A stretch of 18,877 bases of DNA from the NCBI GenBank assembly GCA_040880545.1, contig JBBDIE010000132.1, forward strand, positions 1-18,877, given 5' to 3'. Below the pieces are notes generated by a model. That model saw only the letters and a list, made by a program, of their open reading frames with translations. It did not search any database and was not told the origin of the DNA. Below are positions 7,377 through 14,595 of this stretch, piece by piece. The position numbers and the translations under genes were made by a program. The DNA is from M55B112 sp040880545 (lineage in GTDB: Bacteria; Bacteroidota; Bacteroidia; Bacteroidales; GCA-2748055). How positions within the stretch are numbered: position 1 is the stretch's first letter; each line of letters starts with the position of its first letter.

Positions 7377-8885
7377 CTACCTTCTCATGGGCATTGCCCC
7401 GCATTTTCTGTTTTCCGCCCCCAGGACGATGGGAATCCTTACACCAAAAGTGGTGTTCCAGCCTGTCCCATTGTAGCTGATTGTACTTTCGGCCGGTGAT
7501 TCCGGTATAGAGGTGCTTACATTCATCTGGTCGATGACCGTCAGTCCATGGCTATAGATTACATTGAATGTTACCAGTAAGGGGAAAGGGGTGGGGATAT
7601 CATACTCCAACCCAATTCCGGCCCTGGCGGTATAGCCGATCCTGGCTGGTCTCGACATCTGGTAATCGAATGTTGCCGTGCCTGTTCCCGTGAGTGTTGA
7701 ATATTCAAAAGTGCCGTTCCCGTCATCATACAATGGCGCTGTAAAATGGGTCATAACAGAAGCACCGATGGCCGGGACAAGGAAAAGTTTTTTATCATAC
7801 AGGTCGTAATAGTACCTGAACATCAGGGGGAAATTCAGGAACATGGGGGCAGATTGTTTGAGGTCAAAATCCGATTCATGGTCATACATGATCGACAGGT
7901 AACTTCCTGATCGCTGGTAGTAAGCACCAATGTCCAGGCCTGTCTGGCTGTTAAACATGAATCCAAGGTATCCACCTGCAAAGAGGTTGGAATATTTGAA
8001 TATCCCTTTACCAGAGATGGGAAATGGCCCCACTGCCGGGTTGGAGGTTGAAAATGATCGCCAGTGTGCACCCAGATCACCCCCGAAATAGATATATCTC
8101 TGAGACCGGGCAGAAGCGTTTGTTCCCACGGAATTTTCAACACGTCGCCGGATCCGTACATCCAGATTTTCCCAAAGGTTACTGACCGGAATATGTAAAT
8201 GAAGGGTGGATTGTATCCTGGATCCGTCGGAGGTATAGACCGCCTGGTAGTTGTTACCGTCGGTGGATTGGTAATCTATGGTGGAGTATTTCACCTCACT
8301 GAGACCACTGAAATGCGAAAAGCCCAGTGAAAATTGCCAGTTATTGGGGAACCGGTAATCCAGAGAAATTCCTGCTTCAATAAGATGCAGATTATCCTGG
8401 TCCGGAGGACTGTCCTGCAGCTCATAAGTGATGGTTTCCCCCGTTTCGCCTGAAACCAGGGAAGATGCATTTTGTAGATTTCCGCCACCGCGTACCATCC
8501 CGTATTGGTAGCCAAGCCTGGGTGTCAGGCTCAATAACAGGTCGGGAATCTGGATCCTGTATGAAATTAATGCAGGGATCAGTATCGCCTGGTAGCTATT
8601 GAAACCCGCCTGGTGGGGCCTGGAGTCCTTCACATTTATGCCACCGGTATACTGATGAATCCAGACACCGCTGCCTAAGCTGAAATTGGGTGTGATATCC
8701 TGCCAGATGGCTACACCTGAAACCATTCCAAAGGTGTTTGCCTGGCTGAACATCTTTCCCTGGTCCTGGACACGGTTGATATCCCAGGCAGTTCCGGTTC
8801 CGGGTACGATATAGGTTTTTAGCTGACCTATGGTATTTCCCGACAGAAACAACAGGATAATTGAGATAGTGACGGTTCTGATCAT
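7377..8885 (-). CDS. Outer-membrane beta-barrel protein made of two tandem barrel-like halves
   Basis: 502 residues from the ATG at 8885; a TTG three codons upstream is less likely. A signal peptide covers about 1-20 (MIRTVTISIILLFLSGNTIG). The rest is rich in alternating aromatic/hydrophobic strands ending in polar turns. Two halves, about 22-236 and 263-489, show the same order of blocks: FSLGSGVWIHQYTGG versus TGLDIGAYYQRSGSY; ILIPALISYR versus FLNFPLMFRYYYDLYDKK; then LLLSLTPRLGYQYG versus LFLVPAIGASVMTHF; IEAGISLDYRFPNNWQFSLGF versus RAGIGLEYDIPTPFPLLVTF; and closing strands TLHLHIPVSNL versus TFGVRIPIVLG. A charged hinge (RIRRRVENS) joins them. The C-terminus runs about 13 polar residues past the last strand. 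The ligand and function are not recognised. It lies 88 bases after the kinase gene on the same strand and may be part of that operon, which ends at the terminator at 7234-7206. Confidence 0.75.
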   Translation of the reverse strand: MIRTVTISIILLFLSGNTIGQLKTYIVPGTGTAWDINRVQDQGKMFSQANTFGMVSGVAIWQDITPNFSLGSGVWIHQYTGGINVKDSRPHQAGFNSYQAILIPALISYRIQIPDLLLSLTPRLGYQYGMVRGGGNLQNASSLVSGETGETITYELQDSPPDQDNLHLIEAGISLDYRFPNNWQFSLGFSHFSGLSEVKYSTIDYQSTDGNNYQAVYTSDGSRIQSTLHLHIPVSNLWENLDVRIRRRVENSVGTNASARSQRYIYFGGDLGAHWRSFSTSNPAVGPFPISGKGIFKYSNLFAGGYLGFMFNSQTGLDIGAYYQRSGSYLSIMYDHESDFDLKQSAPMFLNFPLMFRYYYDLYDKKLFLVPAIGASVMTHFTAPLYDDGNGTFEYSTLTGTGTATFDYQMSRPARIGYTARAGIGLEYDIPTPFPLLVTFNVIYSHGLTVIDQMNVSTSIPESPAESTISYNGTGWNTTFGVRIPIVLGAENRKCGAMPMRR

Positions 8886-8973
8886 TTTATACAATAACGT
8901 AATTTCATAAATCTTATTCTGACAGGTTGTGGATTTAAGTAAAAAATGGTTGTTTTCCTGAATGTTCCCTGTA

Positions 8974-10326
8974 CTAAAAGGTCAGTGAGAAGATGGTCTC
9001 CTTGTCCGGGACAGAATTGGCCGTTATTGTGCCGCCGTGCAGTCTGAGAATCTGTCGTGACAAACTCAGACCGATACCTGAACCACTTCTCTTTGTGGTG
9101 AAAAATGGGATAAATATTTTGTCAATAACGTCGGGCAGTATCCCCTGTCCGTTGTCACTCACCTGGATCGTTGGGCGCCCGCGTTTATTATAGTATCCCC
9201 GGAGGGAGATATGACCATCACTTTTTCCTTCAAGCGCGTGTAACGAGTTCTTGATCAGGTTTATAAGTACCTGGGAAATCATCTGTTCATCAATCTGCAG
9301 TTCAATCACATCCGGTTCAATCTGGTAGGTTAACTGAACATCCTGGTTCTCTGTCTCCTTTTTCATCAGGGTTACAACATTTTCAAGGAGATTTTTCATC
9401 TCTACCATAGCAAAATTGGGATTGGAGATTTTTGTCAGGTTCCTGTAGGTTTCAACAAAACTCATGAGTCCGGTGCTTCGTTTATTGATAGTTTGCAGGG
9501 CCTGCTGGATCTCCTCCACAGATTCATCATCCAGGTAGGGTTTCCCTTCCCGCCTGGATTCGTACTCTTTGATCATCAGATCGATGGTCGAAGCCAGGCT
9601 TGAGATAGGGGCGATTGAGTTCATAATTTCATGGGTAAGTACCCTTATGAGCTTTTGCCATGCCTCGGTCTCCTGCCCTTCAAGTACATTCTGAATATTT
9701 TTGACAGTGGCAAGCATGATGCTTTTCTCCTTTATCTTGAACTCCGTGGCCTGTATGGCAAGCTGCAGGATATCATCTTCATCCTGGACCTTCACAAGGT
9801 GGTTTTCTCCTGGTTGAATTTTCAGGAGTGTATCGCACAGCTCCTTGCTGAGCATACATAAACTACTGATATCTTTTAAAGAATTCACCTGGAAGAGCCT
9901 TTTAGCAGCCGGATTGATCATTTCCACCTTGCCATTTCGCTGGTAGGCAAGGATACTTACATCAATATTCTGTACGATGTTCTGAAGGTAATGGAAGTGC
10001 TCTTCCCGCTCTGAACGGATCTGCTGAAAATCTTTCATCACATCGTTAAAAGCATCACTCAGCGCTTCAAATGAACTGCCTGCCTCCTTGATGGTAAAGG
10101 TTCTGGTGAATTCTGAATATCGAATGGATTCAAGAAAATTGGCCAGTTCCCTGTTGGTACGGTCCACATATCTGATCAAGGACCATACCTGGTAAACCAT
10201 CGTCCCAATGATCAACACAGGTGTAAATATATATTCGCTGTTCAGCGTAAGAAACAACAACAGGCAGGTGATTGTGAGCAACAATACCCGAATGATAATA
10301 TTTACCCTGAATTGTTTAAAGATCAT
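8974..10326 (-). CDS. Sensor histidine kinase (NtrB-like), two membrane helices and a PAS-like domain
   Basis: 450 residues. Two N-terminal membrane helices (about 8-29 and 33-51) have only a few residues between them, so there is almost no periplasmic sensor. A HAMP-like/linker helix follows (about 52-110), then a PAS-like domain (about 112-215, with ILAYQRNGKVEMINPAAKRLF), a dimerisation helix with phospho-acceptor His232 in LTHEIMNSIAPIS, and an ATPase domain with the N box (NLIKNSLHAL, Asn356 or Asn360), G1 box DNGQG (391-395), F box and G2 box GSGIGLSLS. All catalytic motifs are intact. Its ATG overlaps the end of the response regulator gene by 11 bases (ATGATCTTTAA), so the two are translationally coupled and almost surely a cognate pair. 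The signal is unknown; the layout suggests sensing within the membrane or cytoplasm. Confidence 0.92.
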   Translation of the reverse strand: MIFKQFRVNIIIRVLLLTITCLLLFLTLNSEYIFTPVLIIGTMVYQVWSLIRYVDRTNRELANFLESIRYSEFTRTFTIKEAGSSFEALSDAFNDVMKDFQQIRSEREEHFHYLQNIVQNIDVSILAYQRNGKVEMINPAAKRLFQVNSLKDISSLCMLSKELCDTLLKIQPGENHLVKVQDEDDILQLAIQATEFKIKEKSIMLATVKNIQNVLEGQETEAWQKLIRVLTHEIMNSIAPISSLASTIDLMIKEYESRREGKPYLDDESVEEIQQALQTINKRSTGLMSFVETYRNLTKISNPNFAMVEMKNLLENVVTLMKKETENQDVQLTYQIEPDVIELQIDEQMISQVLINLIKNSLHALEGKSDGHISLRGYYNKRGRPTIQVSDNGQGILPDVIDKIFIPFFTTKRSGSGIGLSLSRQILRLHGGTITANSVPDKETIFSLTF

Positions 10327-11695
10327 GTTTTTCCATTCTTCTGTACAGCGATGTACGGGTTAATCCCAATTGGGTGGCGGCCTGGGTAATGTTTCCCTGG
10401 TTTTGTTTCATGACTTTGTTTATCACTGCCTTTTCGATATCGTCCAGGTTGTAGGTATCAAATTCATGATCGGTGATTGATGAGGCACGTTCGGATGATA
10501 AAATAAAGTCCTCCGGTCCAAGGCTGGTTCCTTCACACATGATCACTGCGCGTTCAATGGCATGCTGCAGCTCCCTTACATTGCCCGGCCACTGGTACTG
10601 GTTCAGTTTTTTCAGGGCTGATGACTGAATATTACGAATGGATTTGCGATACTTTTTACCGTATATCTTCAGAAAATGTTCAGCCAGGATGGGAATGTCA
10701 CCGGTACGGTCCCGCAGGGGGGGCAGGTGTATCTCCACCGTGTTGATCCTGTACAGCAGGTCCTGCCTGAAATCTCCCTTATTTACATCATCATGGATAT
10801 TATTGTTAGTTGCACAGATCAACCTGACATCCACTGGTAACGACTTTGCTGCACCTACCCGCACAACTTCACGGCGCTCTATTACCGTGAGTAATTTCGA
10901 TTGCAGCGGGTAGGAGAGGTTCCCTATCTCATCCAGGAAGAGGGTTCCGCCGGAGGCGATCTCAAACCTGCCCTGTTTCATCTTATGGGCATCGGTAAAT
11001 GCGCCCTTTTCATGGCCGAAGAGTTCACTCTCGAACAATGTATCCGCAATGGATCCCAGGTCAACGCTGATAAAGACCTCTTGGTTACGCAGGGAATTTC
11101 TGTATATTGCCCTGGCAACCAGCTCCTTGCCGGTACCATTTTCCCCCAGAATCAAAATATTGGCATCGGTTGCGGCAACTTTCTTTATGGTTCTGAATAC
11201 TTCCATCATTTCCACCGAATTGCCTATGAAATCGGTGAATGGCTGATCAAGTACGGCACTGATCTCCTGTTGCTTCATCCGTAGGGATTCGGCCTGCATA
11301 CGCGAACGCCGCAGGTTGATTGCCGAATTAATGGTAGCCAGGATCTTCTCGTTCTGCCAGGGTTTTAATATAAAATCCGTGGCACCTGCCTTGATCGCTT
11401 TCACTGCTTTCTCAGCATCTCCGTATGCTGTGATAAACACCACCACTGCATTCGGATCAATATCAAGAATCTCCTGCAATGCATCAAATCCTTCCTGGCC
11501 GCTTATGGCATCCTTGGTGAAATTCATATCCAACAGAATGACATCCCAGGTCTCATTTTTCATCAGTTCAGGGATCCTTTCGGGCCCATTCACGGTCTCA
11601 ATGATTTCCACATGCTGACGAAGTAATAGTTTCAGTGCGAATAAAATGTCTTCATTGTCGTCAATTGCGAGTATTTTTCCAATTTTTACATCCAT
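10316..11695 (-). CDS. Sigma-54-dependent response regulator, NtrC class
   Basis: 459 residues. Receiver domain (1-125) with acidic pocket Asp12/Asp13, phospho-acceptor Asp56 (ILLDMNF), Thr89 and Lys111. AAA+ sigma-54 activation domain (about 155-385) with Walker A GENGTGKE (184-191), GAFTDA loop (231-236), Walker B TLFLDEIG (251-258) and arginine finger region (RQDLLYRINTV). Fis-type helix-turn-helix at the C-terminus (about 425-459; GNITQAATQLGLTRTSLYRRM). The loop reads GAFTDA where the classic motif is GAFTGA. It forms a two-component system with the kinase downstream. The gene is divergent from the adaptor gene across a spacer that holds sigma-54 promoter candidates on both sides and a central paired dyad, which suggests that it controls itself and the efflux genes. 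Confidence 0.95.
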   Translation of the reverse strand: MDVKIGKILAIDDNEDILFALKLLLRQHVEIIETVNGPERIPELMKNETWDVILLDMNFTKDAISGQEGFDALQEILDIDPNAVVVFITAYGDAEKAVKAIKAGATDFILKPWQNEKILATINSAINLRRSRMQAESLRMKQQEISAVLDQPFTDFIGNSVEMMEVFRTIKKVAATDANILILGENGTGKELVARAIYRNSLRNQEVFISVDLGSIADTLFESELFGHEKGAFTDAHKMKQGRFEIASGGTLFLDEIGNLSYPLQSKLLTVIERREVVRVGAAKSLPVDVRLICATNNNIHDDVNKGDFRQDLLYRINTVEIHLPPLRDRTGDIPILAEHFLKIYGKKYRKSIRNIQSSALKKLNQYQWPGNVRELQHAIERAVIMCEGTSLGPEDFILSSERASSITDHEFDTYNLDDIEKAVINKVMKQNQGNITQAATQLGLTRTSLYRRMEKHDL

Positions 11696-11729
11696 TCCAA
11701 TACAGTATTATGATTTCCGGATTATTCTC

Positions 11730-11745
11730 TGCAAATTAAATGCCT
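11730..11745 (-). promoter_or_regulatory. Sigma-54 promoter candidate upstream of the response regulator
   Basis: The minus strand reads AGGCATTTAATTTGCA. Compared with TGGCAC-N5-TTGCA, the -12 block TTGCA is perfect, GGCA of the -24 block is kept, and GG and GC are exactly 10 bases apart (GG 11744-11743, GC 11732-11731). The start site would be near 11719, giving a leader of about 24 bases before the ATG at 11695. Confidence 0.65.
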
Positions 11746-11810
11746 TATTTATTAAGCAGTTAAAATACAAAGAGTTTTAATTTAATATCAATGTAAATAT
11801 AATAAAAAGG

Positions 11811-11847
11811 TGTACGATTCCGAACACTATAAATGCAATATCGAACA
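11811..11847. promoter_or_regulatory. Putative paired enhancer site for the response regulator
   Basis: Site 1 (11811-11826) is TGTACGATTCCGAACA, a dyad of the form TGT-N-CG-N4-CG-N-ACA. Site 2 (11832-11847) keeps the right half CGAACA exactly and a weaker left half. The two are 21 bases apart, two helical turns. Paired dyads of about 16-17 bases, about 80-150 bases upstream of the start site, are usual for NtrC-class activators. The midpoint (11829) is exactly halfway between the two candidate -24 elements. Assignment to this regulator is inference. Confidence 0.5.
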
Positions 11848-11869
11848 TATTTATCATTCTTTTTAAACT

Positions 11870-11888
11870 AATCATTTTATTAATGATT
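11870..11888. promoter_or_regulatory. AT-rich inverted repeat AATCATT-N5-AATGATT
   Basis: Perfect 7-base arms (11870-11876 and 11882-11888) with a 5-base centre lie between the paired dyad and the plus-strand promoter candidate. It could bind an accessory protein or help bend the DNA, or be chance in AT-rich sequence. Confidence 0.3.
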
Positions 11889-11911
11889 TGATTTTCAAAA
11901 AAGTATTTTCT

Positions 11912-11928
11912 TTGGCACAATAAATGTC
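11912..11928 (+). promoter_or_regulatory. Weaker sigma-54 promoter candidate upstream of the adaptor gene
   Basis: The plus strand has a perfect -24 block TTGGCAC, then after GG exactly 10 bases and GT in place of GC (TTGGCACAATAAATGTC; GG 11914-11915, GT 11926-11927). The -12 block is imperfect. The start site would be near 11939, 13 bases before the ATG at 11952 or 22 before the next in-frame ATG at 11961. Confidence 0.45.
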
Positions 11929-11951
11929 TAACTACCCAGAAAAAACGCACA

Positions 11952-13220
11952 ATGGACGGAATGGATCGTAAAATCGAAAAAAAAGGAGGAATAACAAAAA
12001 AAACCATCCTGTATGGTTTTATTGCAATTTTGATCCTTTCCCTGACAGGGATCATTATTTTTGGAGATAAAAGTTCAAAGTATAATGTGGATGTTTCAAG
12101 ACTTACCATCGATGAGGTAGTCCAGGATGTATTCCAGGATTATATTACTGAACAGGGTACCGTACAACCCATCAGAACCATTTTTCTTGATGCAGTAGAA
12201 GGCGGCAGGGTCGAAGAGATAGAGATCGAGGCGGGGAACATGGTTAAAAAGGGGGATGTAATCCTTCGCCTGAGCAACAACAATCTCCTGCTGGAAATTA
12301 CCAACAATGAGGCCCAGGTAGTACGCACCATCAATGAGCTAAGGACGGCGAAGATATCCATGGATCAACAAAAACTGGCCAACAAACAGCAAATACTTCA
12401 ACTGGAAAACCAGGTAAAGAGGCAGAAACGCATGTTTGAAAACAATATCAGGCTGGCGGAGGAGAACCATATCTCCAGGGAAGAATTCGAACAATCGAAA
12501 GAGGAATTCGAAACATCCCGGGCACAACTCAACTTGGTTAAAGAGACCTTTAAAAACGACTCCATATACAGGATGGTTCAGATTAGTTCTCTGGAATCAT
12601 CTGTCAACAGTATGGAAAAGAGCATGCGGATCATTCGCCGTAGGCTTGAGAACCTGAACCTCAGAGCCCCGGTTGACGGAGAATTGGCTACACTAATACC
12701 AGAAATCGGGCAGGTGATCAATTACGGGAACAGGGTTGGGACCATCAACATTCTGGATTCCTACAAATTGCGGGTCGACATAGACGAACACTATATAGCG
12801 CGTATACATACAGGTTTACAAGGGGAGTGCGATTTTGCAGGAAATTCATATCCGGCTGAAATTGTTAAGGTATATCCTGAAGTACAAAACGGGAGATTCG
12901 GTGTGGATATGATCTTTACGGGTGAGGTTCCTGAGCAGATAAGGATCGGCCAGGCGTCACGCATCCGGTTACAACTGGGTGAATCGAAGCAGGGATTGCT
13001 GCTTTCAAAAGGAGGCTTTTATAATAAGACAGGAGGTCAGTGGATTTTTGTGGTAGATCCCTCAGGTGCGTTTGCAGTTAAAAGAGACATTACCATTGGC
13101 AGGCAAAACCCGAGGTACTACGAAATTCTGCATGGTCTTGAAGCTGGTGAACAGGTGATTACCTCCAGCTATCAGAACCTGGCCGACCATGATAAGCTTA
13201 TTTTGAAGCACAATCGTTAA
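11952..13220 (+). CDS. HlyD/MacA-type periplasmic adaptor (membrane fusion protein)
   Basis: 422 residues. A cytoplasmic start rich in Lys and Arg is followed by one membrane helix (about 19-38), a split lipoyl/barrel-sandwich domain (about 68-112, with VEEIEIEAGNMVKKGDVILRL, and about 235-265, with LRAPVDGELATLIPEIGQVI), a long coiled-coil hairpin between them (about 113-235), then beta-barrel and membrane-proximal domains (about 266-422, with GLEAGEQVITSSYQNL). Such adaptors link an inner-membrane pump to a TolC channel. A second ATG at 11961 is possible. The stop is one base before the ATG of the TolC-like gene, so the two are an operon. No ABC, RND or MFS pump gene is adjacent. The likely promoter is the sigma-54 candidate at 11912-11928. 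The family is certain; the substrate is not. Confidence 0.93.
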   Translation: MDGMDRKIEKKGGITKKTILYGFIAILILSLTGIIIFGDKSSKYNVDVSRLTIDEVVQDVFQDYITEQGTVQPIRTIFLDAVEGGRVEEIEIEAGNMVKKGDVILRLSNNNLLLEITNNEAQVVRTINELRTAKISMDQQKLANKQQILQLENQVKRQKRMFENNIRLAEENHISREEFEQSKEEFETSRAQLNLVKETFKNDSIYRMVQISSLESSVNSMEKSMRIIRRRLENLNLRAPVDGELATLIPEIGQVINYGNRVGTINILDSYKLRVDIDEHYIARIHTGLQGECDFAGNSYPAEIVKVYPEVQNGRFGVDMIFTGEVPEQIRIGQASRIRLQLGESKQGLLLSKGGFYNKTGGQWIFVVDPSGAFAVKRDITIGRQNPRYYEILHGLEAGEQVITSSYQNLADHDKLILKHNR

Positions 13221-13221
13221 T

Positions 13222-14595
13222 ATGAATACCATGAAAAAAATTTATCTCACAGCATTGCTGGTTTCGGTTTTAACGGTTTCAATGATAGCCCAGGACACCG
13301 ATGCCTGGACTTTAGACGATTGTATCATTCAGGCAATGGAGAACAATATTACCCTGAAACGGCAGGAACTGAGTACCGAACTGGACAGGAAAGACCTTAC
13401 GCAGAGCAAACTGAATTTACTGCCAAACCTGAACGGACAAGTGGAGCATAACCTGGGTTCAGGACGTGTACTGGACCGGGGGACATATCAATGGCTGAAT
13501 ACCGATGTGAGCCAGGGTGATCTGGGAATGGTCAGTAATGTAACGCTGTTCGGCGGATTAAAGGGATATAATGCCATCAAAATGTCAGAGGCAAATTATA
13601 ATGTATCCAGGGCCAATCTGAAGGTGATGGAGAATAATCTGCTGTTGCAGGTGATGAACGGTTACCTGGAGCTGCTTCGGCGAACCGAGTTGTATGAAAT
13701 TGCGGTAGAGAAAGCGCGAATAACTAATCTACAGGTGGAACGCATGAAAAAACTTGTGGAAGTTGGAAATGCGTCAATGGGGGATTTGCTGGAGGTAAGC
13801 GCCCAGGCATCAAAGGAGATTTACAATACCACGCAGGCTGGTACATTGATGGAGAGCACGCGACTTTCCCTGGTACAAATACTGAATTTAAACAGCCTGG
13901 ATTCATTTGAGATCGTCAAGCCTGCTATTTCCGATCCTTCACTTCTGCAAATTCCCGGACTTGCTGAGGTATTTGCCAGTGCAGTTGAAATTTTGCCGAT
14001 GATTGAAGGTGCAGAGCAACAGATCCATTACCAGGAGAAAAATCTGGCCCACGCCCGGGGATCATTATCTCCTGAACTGTATATCAGGGCGCTGTACTAC
14101 TCAAACTACAGTGATAAACTGATCAATCCGCGGGAAATCGATCCGTTCAACCCGGTTCTGGAATATCCGGTTGACCAGCAGATACTGGATAACCAGTACA
14201 GGCAGGTTTCTGTGGGTTTAAACATACCGGTTTTCAATAAATGGCAGAACCGGACCAATATCAGTAAGGCAAAGATCAACCTGCTTGATGCACAGTATCA
14301 GCTCGATGATACAAAACAGCAGTTATTCAAAGCGATCCAGGGGTACCATGCCGATGCCAGGGGTGCATTGGATAATTACGAAGCTGCTGAAAGGTCGTTC
14401 GCAAACAGTGAAGAGGCATACAGGTATGCGGAAGAGAAATTCAAAGTGGGAATGGTAACAGTACTTGAGCTGGAAGAAGCAAGAAACAGGCTCTTCGAGA
14501 CCAGGTCGGAAATGACCACCTCAAAATTTGAATTTGTATTCTACATGAAAATACTGGATTTCTACCAGGGGAAAGCGATTACGTTACAGGAATAA
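13222..14595 (+). CDS. TolC-family outer-membrane efflux protein
   Basis: 457 residues (454 if the ATG at 13231 is used). Signal peptide about 1-23 (MKKIYLTALLVSVLTVSMIAQ). Two OEP repeats follow, rich in long amphipathic helices: WTLDDCIIQAMENNITLKRQ opens the first, and YQLDDTKQQLFKAIQGYHAD with KFKVGMVTVLELEEARNRL lies in the second. Length and layout fit the TolC/OprM family, which forms trimeric channels across the outer membrane and periplasm. It is coupled to the adaptor gene with a one-base gap. Its TAA (14593-14595) directly abuts the stop of the convergent amidohydrolase gene, so there is no room for a dedicated terminator between them. Confidence 0.93.
   Translation: MNTMKKIYLTALLVSVLTVSMIAQDTDAWTLDDCIIQAMENNITLKRQELSTELDRKDLTQSKLNLLPNLNGQVEHNLGSGRVLDRGTYQWLNTDVSQGDLGMVSNVTLFGGLKGYNAIKMSEANYNVSRANLKVMENNLLLQVMNGYLELLRRTELYEIAVEKARITNLQVERMKKLVEVGNASMGDLLEVSAQASKEIYNTTQAGTLMESTRLSLVQILNLNSLDSFEIVKPAISDPSLLQIPGLAEVFASAVEILPMIEGAEQQIHYQEKNLAHARGSLSPELYIRALYYSNYSDKLINPREIDPFNPVLEYPVDQQILDNQYRQVSVGLNIPVFNKWQNRTNISKAKINLLDAQYQLDDTKQQLFKAIQGYHADARGALDNYEAAERSFANSEEAYRYAEEKFKVGMVTVLELEEARNRLFETRSEMTTSKFEFVFYMKILDFYQGKAITLQE

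Noticed and set aside
11777..12109. 110-codon minus-strand open frame across the regulatory spacer
   Set aside because: It covers the AT-rich spacer and the start of the adaptor gene. Its hydrophobic look comes from AT-rich codons, and it overlaps a well-supported start and the promoter elements.
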